A stretch of 64,000 nucleotides of DNA from Streptomyces zagrosensis (GTDB lineage Bacteria; Actinomycetota; Actinomycetes; Streptomycetales; Streptomycetaceae): positions 62,001 to 126,000 of the forward strand of contig NZ_JACHJL010000012.1 in the NCBI RefSeq assembly GCF_014203645.1, read 5' to 3'. Below are positions 35,267-43,605 of this stretch, piece by piece; the stretch's first letter is position 1, and each line of letters begins with the position of its first letter. The translations under genes and the position numbers were made by a program. The notes below the pieces were generated by a model, which worked only from the letters and a program-made list of their open reading frames with translations, searched no databases and had not been told where the DNA came from.

Positions 35267-37064
35267 GTCGGGCAAGGCGTACCGGGCGCTCCTGATCGGC
35301 AACTCCGCGTTCCCCCGTGACCCCGACCGTCTGCGTACCCTCCTCGGGCCGCCGACGGACGTTCCCCTGCTGGCCGCGGCCCTGACGGACCCCGAGACGG
35401 GTCTGCACGAGGCCGACGCGGTGGGGACGGTCCTGGAACAGACCGCACAGCACATCAGAGACGAACTGGAGGAGTTCTTCGGGCGCGCGCTGCCGCACGA
35501 ACAGCTCTTCCTCTACTACAGCGGGCACGGCCTCCTCGACCTCCGCAACAGGCTGCGCCTGTGCGCGCGCGACACCACGGTCGGACGTCTTCAGGCGCGT
35601 TCCGTAGACCTTGAGTTCATCAACGCGCTGATCGACGGGTGCGCGGCGCGGTCGATCGTCGTCATCCTGGACTGCTGCTTCAGCGGCGCCGCCGCCGTGA
35701 AGGGAACAGACCCCGCGGCCCAGTTGGCGGGGCACGGCCGGTTCGTGATGACCAGCTCCAGCAGTGCGGACACATCTGCCGACGCCGAGCGGGCGGGCGC
35801 GGCCAGCCCCTTCACCCGACACCTGGTCACCGGGCTGAGAACCGGTGCCTCCGGCCGGGATGACCTGGTCACGGCGTACGACGTCTTCCAGTACGTCCAC
35901 CGCCGGCTCCTGGCCTCCGGGCAGACCCCGCACATGAAGACGGAAGCCGCGGTCGGCGCCATTCCCCTCGCGCGACGCCCGCAGCGGCCGGCCGAACGGG
36001 AGGGGGCGGCCGGCCCGGGCCGCACCGCCGGAGGTGACGCCCTTTCCCTCGACGTGCGCCCGGTCTTCACCGACCCCAACGGCACCCGGGCCCCGCTGGC
36101 CACGTACACCGACTCCAGCGGTCTCCTGCTCGTCCGCCTGCCCCAGCACGGAGCGTTCCTGACGACCCACCGCGAAGAGATCACCGCGGCGGCCGATGGC
36201 GCACCCGCCACCGCCGAACTGTACAACCGGGCGGCCGTCACGTGGCGCGCCGTCCACCCCCGCGAAACGGGACGCAAGGTGACGGACCTGCGCGCCGACA
36301 CCTCGGGCGGCACCGTCGCGTTCATCTTGCCGGACGACGCGGGCACCGTGGAGTGGCAGGAGTGGCAAGTACGCGCCTTCCACCAGGCCAGGTCTCAGCG
36401 GCGCTGGCCGGGCACGCTTCACGCGCCGAACTCCACCATCGAGGAATACAAGACCGACCGGGTCTACCGGCGTCTCAGGACGGCTACCTGGCGGGCCCGG
36501 CTGTGGCTGTCGACCCTCGTCTCGATGGCAACGGTGCTGGTCTCGATGGTAACGGTGCTGGACGCCCCGACTGGCGACACCTGGTACGAACGTGGCTGCC
36601 GCGTAGTCCTCGGCTTGGCCTTTCTCTTATCGCTGTGCCAGACGCTCCTACACATCCAGGACACCCGGAGGTTTCGTCGCGTGCGCCGCGTGCTGTACGG
36701 CTCTGGCCTGTACGCCGTCTCGATGGTGATGGAGACCGGGTTCGTGACAGAGACCAGCTCCGACGGCTTCGGCGTGATCGAGCTGCAAAAGCCGTTCGCG
36801 TGGCTGCGGTACGACGGTGCGCCCGAGGCGTCGTTCACGCGGGGTGAACCCGATGGAATGCCGCTGGAGGAGGAACGGTCCATGTTGCCCGCACTCGCCG
36901 TGCCCCTCCACTCCTTCCACGGGCGGTACGTCAGGGAGCGGTGCGACCGGCCGGACAAGCCGGGACTCGAACGCGTCGAGGTCATCGGCACCCCGAGACC
37001 CGGGCACTGGGTGGTCATCTGTACCGAGGACGGCCTGCTCTGGCCGCACGCCGAGATCTGGTGA
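35259..37064 (+). CDS. Caspase-like (peptidase C14) protein with membrane segments and novel C-terminal region
   Basis: 601 aa from a GTG overlapping the EACC1-like gene. Residues 5-240 are a caspase fold: YRALLIGNSAF, catalytic His90 in LFLYYSGHG and Cys140 in VILDCCFSGAA, then RFVMTSSSSAD. Residues 240-260 are a Gly/Ala/Arg linker. Residues 262-375 form a beta-rich region (LSLDVRPVFTDPNGTR, TVAFILPDDAGTVEWQEW) unlike known caspase partners. Two predicted membrane helices follow (about 414-435 and 448-466), then a cytosolic or outer C-terminal domain (470-601). A membrane-bound caspase effector with an EACC1 partner fits a suicide or immunity module; targets and trigger are unknown. It ends 23 bases before IS element B. 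Confidence 0.82.
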   Translation: MTESGKAYRALLIGNSAFPRDPDRLRTLLGPPTDVPLLAAALTDPETGLHEADAVGTVLEQTAQHIRDELEEFFGRALPHEQLFLYYSGHGLLDLRNRLRLCARDTTVGRLQARSVDLEFINALIDGCAARSIVVILDCCFSGAAAVKGTDPAAQLAGHGRFVMTSSSSADTSADAERAGAASPFTRHLVTGLRTGASGRDDLVTAYDVFQYVHRRLLASGQTPHMKTEAAVGAIPLARRPQRPAEREGAAGPGRTAGGDALSLDVRPVFTDPNGTRAPLATYTDSSGLLLVRLPQHGAFLTTHREEITAAADGAPATAELYNRAAVTWRAVHPRETGRKVTDLRADTSGGTVAFILPDDAGTVEWQEWQVRAFHQARSQRRWPGTLHAPNSTIEEYKTDRVYRRLRTATWRARLWLSTLVSMATVLVSMVTVLDAPTGDTWYERGCRVVLGLAFLLSLCQTLLHIQDTRRFRRVRRVLYGSGLYAVSMVMETGFVTETSSDGFGVIELQKPFAWLRYDGAPEASFTRGEPDGMPLEEERSMLPALAVPLHSFHGRYVRERCDRPDKPGLERVEVIGTPRPGHWVVICTEDGLLWPHAEIW

Positions 37065-37083
37065 GGCATCGCCGACCATCGGG

Positions 37084-38482
37084 CTAGTACTCCAGTCAGA
37101 AATCGTTGCTTGAGCTGGCTGGTTTCGTTGGTCAAGGCATGGTGGGAGTGGACGACGCTGGTCCGTGGGCGGCTGAGCTGGAGTCGGTGTTTGCGCGGGT
37201 GGCGGGCCGTTTCTCGCGGGTGGATCTGCGGTGGCGTATGCGGGACTACATGCGGGGCCTGCTGGCGCCGGTGGAGCGGAAGAACGGCTGGCAGCTCGCC
37301 GAGTACGCGGGCCACCGCGGCCCGGCCGGCTTCCAGCACCTGCTTGACGGCGCGACCTGGAACGCCGACGCGCTCCGAGACGACGTGCAGCACCACGTTG
37401 CCGAGCAACTTGGCGACCCAAAGGGCGTGTTGATCGTGGACGACACCGGATTCCTTAAGAAGGGGACGGCTTCGGCCGGTATCCAGCGGCAGTACTCTGG
37501 CACCGCAGGCTGCACCGAGAACTGCCAGATCGAGGTCTTCGCCGCCTACGCGACGGCCAAGGGCCGGGCGCTGGTAGACCGCGAGTTGTACCTGCCGAAG
37601 TCCTGGACGGGCGAAGCGGTCCGGTGCCGGGCGGCGGGGATTCCCGGGAACCGGGGGTTCGCGACTAAGGGTGAGCTGGCCCGGGCGATGATCCTGCGCG
37701 GGCCCTGGCTTCGCCCCTGCCCGTCGCCTGGGTGAGCGGCGACTGTGCCTACGGGCAGGAATGGCGGATGCGCCGCACCCTGGAGGAGGCCGGTGTCGGC
37801 TACGTTCTTGCCGTGCCGAAGTCCCAGCAGCTTTATGCTCCCTTCGCACGGATCGACCACGCCATCGCCCAAGCGCCGGAGGAAGTCTGGGAACAGCTGT
37901 CCTGCGGCGAGGGGGCCAAGGGACCTCGGGCCCATGACTGGACGGCCGTTCGCCTTCCGGCCATCGACGTCTTCGACGGCGACGCACTGACGCACGAGCG
38001 GTGGATGCTGGCCCGCCGCAGCCTGCTAGGCCCGACGAGATCGCCTGCTACGTCGCCTACGCGCCCAACGGCATCGCGGTCGGGGACCTGGTCTGGGTCG
38101 CCGGGGCTCGCTGGGCGATCGAGGAAGCCTTCCAGGCAGCCAAGAACGAGTGCGGCCTGGACCAGTACGAGGTCCGCCGATACCCGGGCTGGTACCGGCA
38201 CACCACCCTGGCCATGCTCGCCCACGCCTTCCTAGCTGTCCTCGCTGCCCAGGCCACTGCAAAGGGGGCAGCAGAAACGGCGCCACCAACACCATCCCCA
38301 TCACCGCGGCAGAGGTCCGGCGGTTCCTGCACGTTCTGCTTCCCCGCCCCAAGCCCCACAACGGCCCCATCGCGCACGTTCTGAGCTGGACCCACTGGCG
38401 CAGACGACACCAGGCCACAGCCCGGCACTACCACTACCGAAGAAGAACCAGCTCAGGCAACGATTTCCGACTGGAGTACTAG
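37084..38482 (+). mobile_element. IS701-family element B with CTAG flanks
   Basis: Element body 37088-38478 (about 1.39 kb), CTAG at 37084-37087 and 38479-38482. Ends start TACTCCAGTCAGAAATCG and TACTCCAGTCGGAAATCG. Transposase reads rightward, so A and B are in inverted orientation, each pointing away from the caspase operon. By eye the two transposases share roughly three quarters of residues, so B is a relative of A, not a recent copy. Confidence 0.88.
37106..38482 (+). pseudogene. IS701-family DDE transposase B, frameshifted
   Basis: It starts LELAGFVGQGMVGVDDAGPW and is intact through GELARAMILR near 37695; there one or more extra bases shift the frame to a stop at 37735. The next parts (DCAYGQEWRMRRTLEEAGVG; then DEIACYVAYAPNG and WAIEEAFQAAKNECGLDQYE from about 38030; then ITAAEVRRFLHVLL and RRRHQATARHYHYRRRTSSG to the TAG inside the flanking CTAG) lie in successive different frames. 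At least three frameshifts make it non-functional. Confidence 0.88.
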
Positions 38483-39140
38483 TGAGGTCGCGCCGGGACG
38501 AAGGGGCTCGGAGGCGCTGCGGTCCTGCCCGAGCCCCCTGGCGGGCGAAGGTTCTAAGTGGGCTGGAGCTTGCGTGCTGCCCGAGCACCCGGCAAGTGCC
38601 GCAGTCTGCGGCCGAGTTCGGGCCCCGACAGTGAACTGCGCCTGGACTCCGACGCTCACCACCCGGCCAGCCCCGCCACGTCCCGCGCTCTGCTCGGCAT
38701 CGGCTCCCCGGGACGCTCGACCTTCCTGGCGCGGCCGACTGTGGCGCGGACCGACTGTGGCACGGACCGAAAGTGGCGCGGACCGACCGACCGTGCCCCG
38801 GCTCCGGCACGTGGACCAGGTTCGGGCGTATGCCCTGGCACCTGCATCCAGCCGGTCGCAGTGCAATCGGTCGCACACACCGCACTACTCCCTGTGTGCC
38901 AGGCGTCCGTGTTGTAGACGGGGCAGCAACTCGCCCTCGATACGGGCAACACAGTCGGCTCCACCGAGGCTGAAAAAGGGCGCGGAAGCCGCGGACGGAC
39001 GCCAGTTGAGGGAGTGAGGTGAGGATGTGGTGGTACATGGCATGGTCGTCCATCGGGGCGCTAGGCGCGGCGGCGAGGCGGATCTCGCTGAGGCAGCACA
39101 ACGCCCTGTTTATCGTCAAGCAGACGACTATGATCCCTAC
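38483..39140. other. Gene-free region between IS element B and the NUDIX gene
   Basis: About 650 bases with no recognisable gene; a 16-bp tandem repeat lies at 38729-38792. The NUDIX promoter and possibly a longer NUDIX N-terminus (in-frame from 39027) lie at the right end. Confidence 0.45.
38729..38792. repeat. Four imperfect 16-bp tandem units
   Basis: Units GCGCGGCCGACTGTGG, CGCGGACCGACTGTGG, CACGGACCGAAAGTGG and CGCGGACCGACCGACC follow each other with period 16. Confidence 0.8.
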
Positions 39141-39902
39141 ATGCCCTACGACCCGTCGGCCTTCCCGCCCTTCGCCGTCACTGTCGATCTGGTCGTGCTC
39201 ACCGTGCGACGGCACGCGCTGTGCGCGCTTGCGGTTCGCCGAGGCGAGCAGCCCTTCCAAGGGCGCTGGGCCTTGCCGGGAGGTTTCGTGCGGGAGGACG
39301 AGGACTTGGCGGCAGCCGCCGCGCGCGAACTCGTCGAGGAGACGGGCCTTCTCGCCCACGATCCGACGCTCCCGGCGCCACCGAACGGCGCGCACCTGGA
39401 GCAGTTGGCCACCTATGGCGACCCCGAGCGTGACCCCCGGATGCGGGTGGTGAGCGTCGCTCATTTGGCGCTCGCCCCCGACCTTCCCGCACCTCGTGCG
39501 GGTGGTGACGCCAATAGCGCACGCTGGGCGCCCGTCGAGTCCCTGCTGGACCAGGAGAACGCCTACGGCCGTGAGATCGGGCACGGCGAACCACTGGCCT
39601 TTGATCACGATCGCATCTTGGCGGACGGTGTGGAGCGAGCGCGTTCGAAGATCGAGTACTCCTCGCTCGCCACCGCTTTCTGCCCAGGCGAGTTCACCGT
39701 CGGTGAACTGCGCCGCGTCTACGAAGCGGTGTGGGGAGTGGCGCTTGATCCTCGCAACTTCCACCGGAAGGTGACCGGCACGCCAGGGTTTTTGGTGCCT
39801 ACTGGCGGTACGACGACGCGCCAAGGCGGACGCCCCGCGCAGTTGTTCAGAGCGGGTGGTGCGACGGTGCTCAATCCGCCGATGTTGCGACCTGATGTGT
39901 GA
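39141..39902 (+). CDS. NUDIX hydrolase with NrtR-like winged-helix C-terminus
   Basis: 253 aa from ATG 39141, giving MPYDPSAFPPFAVTVDLVV, the usual N-terminus. NUDIX box: GGFVREDEDLAAAAARELVEETG split around residues 50-72, with REL/VEE as the core. The C-terminal part (FTVGELRRVYEAVWG, NFHRKVTGTPGFLVPTG, GRPAQLFRAG) is the winged helix found in ADP-ribose-sensing NrtR-type regulators and related hydrolases. It may hydrolyse ADP-ribose-like nucleotides, regulate NAD genes, or both. No strong ribosome binding site supports this start; 39027 is an alternative. Confidence 0.8.
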   Translation: MPYDPSAFPPFAVTVDLVVLTVRRHALCALAVRRGEQPFQGRWALPGGFVREDEDLAAAAARELVEETGLLAHDPTLPAPPNGAHLEQLATYGDPERDPRMRVVSVAHLALAPDLPAPRAGGDANSARWAPVESLLDQENAYGREIGHGEPLAFDHDRILADGVERARSKIEYSSLATAFCPGEFTVGELRRVYEAVWGVALDPRNFHRKVTGTPGFLVPTGGTTTRQGGRPAQLFRAGGATVLNPPMLRPDV

Positions 39903-40019
39903 CACGGCGGTGTCATTTAGGTTGCGAATGCGTCGAAAATAGGACAGGTGAGGTTATATTTCTGCGATAGCCCTCGTCCCACGCGCCGCAGAGCGGTCTC
40001 ACGCCCCGCGAGAGTAGCC

Positions 40020-42152
40020 ATGATCCAGGCCATCGGGCTGACCAGCGCCCCCCGTCGCAACCAGCCGCCCGCCGTTGATGACCTCACGTTCGAAGCAGCC
40101 CCTGGCCTTGTCACCGTCCTCCTTGGAGCTCCAGGAGCGGGAAAGAGCACCGCGCTGCGCCTGCTGCTGCAATTGGAATCCGGTCGCGGCCTCGCTCTCT
40201 TTCGTGGCCGCCCCCTGCACAGCGTGCCGCACCCCTGCCGGGAGGTCGGTGTCCTCCTCGGCGATACTCCGGGCCACCCCGCCCGTACCGCACGCGGCCA
40301 TCTCGCCATGCTGACGGCCGCCGCGGGGATGCCGGTGAGCCGCGCGGACGACGTGCTGGAACTCGTGGGCCTAAGCGGTCTCGCCGAACAGCGGCTCGGC
40401 GACTACTCGCGCGGGATGGACCGACGACTCGGCCTGGCTGCCGCACTCCTGGCAGACCCGTACGCACTGGTCCTCGACGAGCCCACGCACGGTCTGTCCC
40501 CCCGAGAGACAACCTGGCTGCACGGCCTGCTGCGCAGCTACGCGGCACAAGGCGGCGCCGTGCTCGTCTCGGCCCGCGAGTTCCGGGGCGTGGACCGGCT
40601 CGCTGACCGGGTGGTCAGTATCGACGGCGGGCGGTTGGTCGCCGACCAGAGCGTCACTCAGTTCGCCCGCACCAGATTGAGGCCGCGTGTCGCCGTGCGC
40701 TCTCCGCTTGCCGACCGTCTCGGCGCCCTGCTCGCCCAGGAGGCCCGCGCCACCGGCGAGCGGATCGAGGTGATCCGCGAGGGAAGTGGCCGCATCTCGG
40801 TGTATGGCAGCAGCTGTGCCGTAGTGGGCGAGGTCGCGTACCGCAACGGCATCCTCGTGCACCGGCTCGCGGACGAGGTGGGGGAAGCGAGCCACGCGGG
40901 GATGAGCTACGTGGGAGGAAGCCACGCGGCAATGAGCCACGCGGGAGGGAGCCACGCGGGAGGGAGTCACGGGGAGGTGAGCCACACCATGCCGCTCGGT
41001 CAAGCCGATGGCCGCCACAGCGCCCAGGCTCCGCCGCCGGGCCGGCCGGTCCGCCTTGCGCAGGTCGGCGCGCCATCTTCGGGCGGTCTCGATCTGGCTG
41101 GTGGGTCGCCGGGGGGTGACCCGGCTGGTTCCGTGGGCGGGGCGGCGCATGGCGTTGAGCCCGGCGGCCTCGCCCCAGTGAGCCGCAGTTCGCGCAGCGA
41201 CCCCAGCGGCACGGGGCCTTTGGCCGGCTCCGCGGAGGGGACCTCTGGGGCCGCGGGCGGGGTCCCCTGGCCCACACCCGCGGACGAACCCGTCCCCGAG
41301 CCGCGGACGGCACCCGCCTCGCGTGCGCTGGCGTTGCCGCGGCTCCCCTCGCCGGGGCCGGCCTGGCCCGTGCGCTACGAGCTACGCCGTGCGACCGGAG
41401 TGAGCACCGTTTGGTACGTGCTGGCCGCGACGCTCGTCGCCTCACTCATCACCGGCGTACTGCTGGCCCGTACCGGGGACGCGGCAGCCGCGCGGGCGCT
41501 CACCGGCTGGCCGGCCGCGCTTCCGCTGCCGCCGGTGGCCATCGGCGCCGTCCTGCTTGGCGCGCTCGCCTTCGGCCAGGAGTACCGCTATCCCGCCTTG
41601 GCCCCCACCCAGGGCGCTATGCCGCGCCGACTCGCCCTACTGGCCTCGAAGCTGTTGGTCTGGTCGTGTGCCACGGCGGCGCTCGCGTTGATCGCGGCTC
41701 TGGCCAACGGGGCAGTCCTGTGGTTGCTGTTCGGCGTGGACACGATTCAGCCGCTGGACGACTGGTTCGCGCTACTGGCCGGCTGGTGTTTGCTCGCGAT
41801 CGGCTGTGGTTGGGCCGGGTTGCTTGCGGCGGCGGTGTTCCGTTCCACGTCGATCGGCTTCGCGGCGGCACTGGCCGTACCGCTGCTGGGGCTTCCGTTG
41901 CTGCGGCGCACGCTCGATGAGCCGTCTTCGGGGTCGTTGGTGGGCATGCCGGACCGGATGCGTACCGCCGCGTTGGTCGAATGGCCGTCCGCATCTGACC
42001 AGGGCATGACGCTGGTCGCCCGGCTGGCCAGTGAACCGGTGGGACAGGTGATGATGTTGTCGATCTCCGTACTGCTGTGCGCCTACGTACTTACGGCGCT
42101 GCGAGGCCGACCACGCCCGGGGCGCGCGGTGCGCTGCCAGCGAGCGAAATGA
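40020..42152 (+). CDS. ABC transporter, ATPase-permease fusion
   Basis: 710 aa. ATP-binding domain 1-230: Walker A GAPGAGKSTAL, a degenerate signature DYSRGMDRRLGLAAALL, Walker B ALVLDEPTHGLS. Residues ~288-460 are a linker with SHAGGSHAGGS-type repeats and Pro/Gly-rich DNA-unlike sequence. The C-terminal ~250 residues hold about six hydrophobic helices (YVLAATLVASLITGVLLA, LPPVAIGAVLLGALAFG, ATAALALIAALANGAVLWLL, ...). So one polypeptide supplies both halves of an ABC-2-like exporter, probably as a homodimer. It lies upstream of whiH as in other streptomycetes. Substrate unknown. Confidence 0.82.
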   Translation: MIQAIGLTSAPRRNQPPAVDDLTFEAAPGLVTVLLGAPGAGKSTALRLLLQLESGRGLALFRGRPLHSVPHPCREVGVLLGDTPGHPARTARGHLAMLTAAAGMPVSRADDVLELVGLSGLAEQRLGDYSRGMDRRLGLAAALLADPYALVLDEPTHGLSPRETTWLHGLLRSYAAQGGAVLVSAREFRGVDRLADRVVSIDGGRLVADQSVTQFARTRLRPRVAVRSPLADRLGALLAQEARATGERIEVIREGSGRISVYGSSCAVVGEVAYRNGILVHRLADEVGEASHAGMSYVGGSHAAMSHAGGSHAGGSHGEVSHTMPLGQADGRHSAQAPPPGRPVRLAQVGAPSSGGLDLAGGSPGGDPAGSVGGAAHGVEPGGLAPVSRSSRSDPSGTGPLAGSAEGTSGAAGGVPWPTPADEPVPEPRTAPASRALALPRLPSPGPAWPVRYELRRATGVSTVWYVLAATLVASLITGVLLARTGDAAAARALTGWPAALPLPPVAIGAVLLGALAFGQEYRYPALAPTQGAMPRRLALLASKLLVWSCATAALALIAALANGAVLWLLFGVDTIQPLDDWFALLAGWCLLAIGCGWAGLLAAAVFRSTSIGFAAALAVPLLGLPLLRRTLDEPSSGSLVGMPDRMRTAALVEWPSASDQGMTLVARLASEPVGQVMMLSISVLLCAYVLTALRGRPRPGRAVRCQRAK

Positions 42153-42272
42153 GGGGCCGCGGTCGGTGTCCGCCGGTGTGTGGGCCTGGCCGGGGCGCAC
42201 GAGGGCGCGTCTAGCGGTCGTGCGAACTGTGCACAACTCCGCATAGCCCGCTCACTTCTGTCCGATTGAGCG

Positions 42273-42298
42273 TCAATTATGAGGTAATGGGCGATCAC
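42273..42298 (+). promoter_or_regulatory. Candidate sigma-WhiG-type promoter of whiH
   Basis: TCAA (42273-42276) and GCGATCAC (42291-42298), 14 bases apart, resemble the WhiG consensus TAAA-N15/16-GCCGATAA. whiH is known to be a WhiG target in S. coelicolor. The match is imperfect. Confidence 0.4.
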
Positions 42299-42360
42299 CC
42301 TTTCGTGTGCTTTTCACCAAAGACCTTAAGGGCCTTCGGAGCGCCGCCGACAAAGGATGC

Positions 42361-43245
42361 GTGAGTACCCTTGCGCACACCACCACGACCGCGGCTCGCC
42401 CCGTCGATTCCGGCCTCGCAGGCTCGGGCGAGCTTGACCGCTACCCCTACGCCGAGGCCCCCGGCATCGAACGTGTCGGCCTCCCGTCCTGGGACACCGA
42501 CGTAGAGCTGGGCCGAGTGGGCAGGCGGTCGGCCGGCAACCGTGGCCGCGGCCTGCACGGCCAACTCGTCCAACAACTGGGCCAGATGATCGTCTCCGGC
42601 GACCTGGGCGCCGACCGCCCGCTGGTTCCCGAGGAAATCGGCCAGCGATTCGAGGTTTCCCGCACCGTCGTGCGCGAATCGTTGCGCGTGCTGGAAGCCA
42701 AGGGCCTGGTCAGTGCCAGGCCCAACGTCGGCACCCGAGTCCGTCCGGTCAGCGACTGGAATCTGCTCGACCCGGACATCATCGAGTGGCGCGCCTTCGG
42801 GCCGCAGCGTGATGACCAGCGCCGGGAACTATGCCAGTTGCGCTGGACCATCGAACCGCTCGCCGCCCGGCTCGCCGCAGGACAGGGTCGAGAGGACGGC
42901 AAAGAGCGGCTCGCCGAGGTCGTCGAGATCATGAGCCACGCGCTGAGCCAGGGCGACGCCCTCACCTTCTCGCGGGCCGACGCTGAATTCCACACGGTGC
43001 TGCTCCAGACCGCGGGCAATCGAATGCTGGAGCACCTGGCGGGCATTGTCGCCGCTGCGCTTCAGATCTCCGGCGGACCCGTCACCGGCTGTGACCGTCC
43101 CACTGAGGCGGGTCTCGGGCAGCACCGCCGGATCGTTGATGCGGTGAGTGCGGGCGATGGTGCCGAAGCGGAGGTCGCGATGGGCCAACTGCTCATGGTC
43201 CACCCCGAGGCCGACCGTGTAGTGCCCGCGCCGCGTGAGCACTGA
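42361..43245 (+). CDS. whiH: GntR-family sporulation regulator WhiH
   Basis: 294 aa from GTG with AAAGGA five bases upstream. The N-terminal 60 residues are specific to WhiH-like proteins. GntR winged HTH: LVQQLGQMIVSGDL, VPEEIGQRFEVSRTVVRESL, VLEAKGLVSARPNVG (about 68-125). The C-terminal FCD domain has DAEFHTVLLQTAGN with metal-binding-type histidines. WhiH is needed for efficient sporulation septation in aerial hyphae. Position directly upstream of hrdB matches the S. coelicolor arrangement. An acid or metabolite ligand is suspected for the FCD domain, not known. Confidence 0.9.
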   Translation: MSTLAHTTTTAARPVDSGLAGSGELDRYPYAEAPGIERVGLPSWDTDVELGRVGRRSAGNRGRGLHGQLVQQLGQMIVSGDLGADRPLVPEEIGQRFEVSRTVVRESLRVLEAKGLVSARPNVGTRVRPVSDWNLLDPDIIEWRAFGPQRDDQRRELCQLRWTIEPLAARLAAGQGREDGKERLAEVVEIMSHALSQGDALTFSRADAEFHTVLLQTAGNRMLEHLAGIVAAALQISGGPVTGCDRPTEAGLGQHRRIVDAVSAGDGAEAEVAMGQLLMVHPEADRVVPAPREH

Positions 43246-43296
43246 CCGCGACCTCTGACGGGCCAGGCGCTGAGCCTCTTGCCCAGGCGTGGTGAC

Positions 43297-43346
43297 GTCG
43301 CCGAACCCCGGCCGGCCGACCGGGGCTGACCGAAGGGTTCGGCGAC
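43297..43346 (+). terminator. Hairpin after whiH
   Basis: GTCGCCGAACCC (43297-43308) pairs perfectly with GGGTTCGGCGAC (43335-43346); an inner CCCCGG/CCGGGG pairing is possible. It is about 50 bases past whiH. The rest of the 43246-43605 gap holds the hrdB promoter region. Confidence 0.65.
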
Positions 43347-43605
43347 GCGGCGGCTTATGTCCGTCTGGGTGCGGTTTAAGACCGCTATGGGGTGTGACTC
43401 GGGCCACGACGATTGGGCGTAACGCTCTTTGAGGCAGCGCGATGACTAAAGAGGTGGCGGGCGAAGAGGGAATACGGATGTCGTTCGCGGCGCTGTTGCC
43501 CTCTGCACCTCCACCCGCGCCGTCGGTTCATCCTTGCCGTCGGTCGTCGGCTCCGGTTCTACGAACGGGGCCGGAAGCCGTTTCCATCGTTCCGAGAGGT
43601 TGTTC

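Noticed and set aside
33228..38482. Active composite transposon
   Set aside because: Both transposases are broken and the two elements are diverged, so present mobility is not supported.
43469..43497. GGAAT...GTT as a sigma-R promoter for hrdB
   Set aside because: Spacing is 21 bases instead of the usual 18-19; known hrdB control by sigma-R could use another site, but this one is not convincing.
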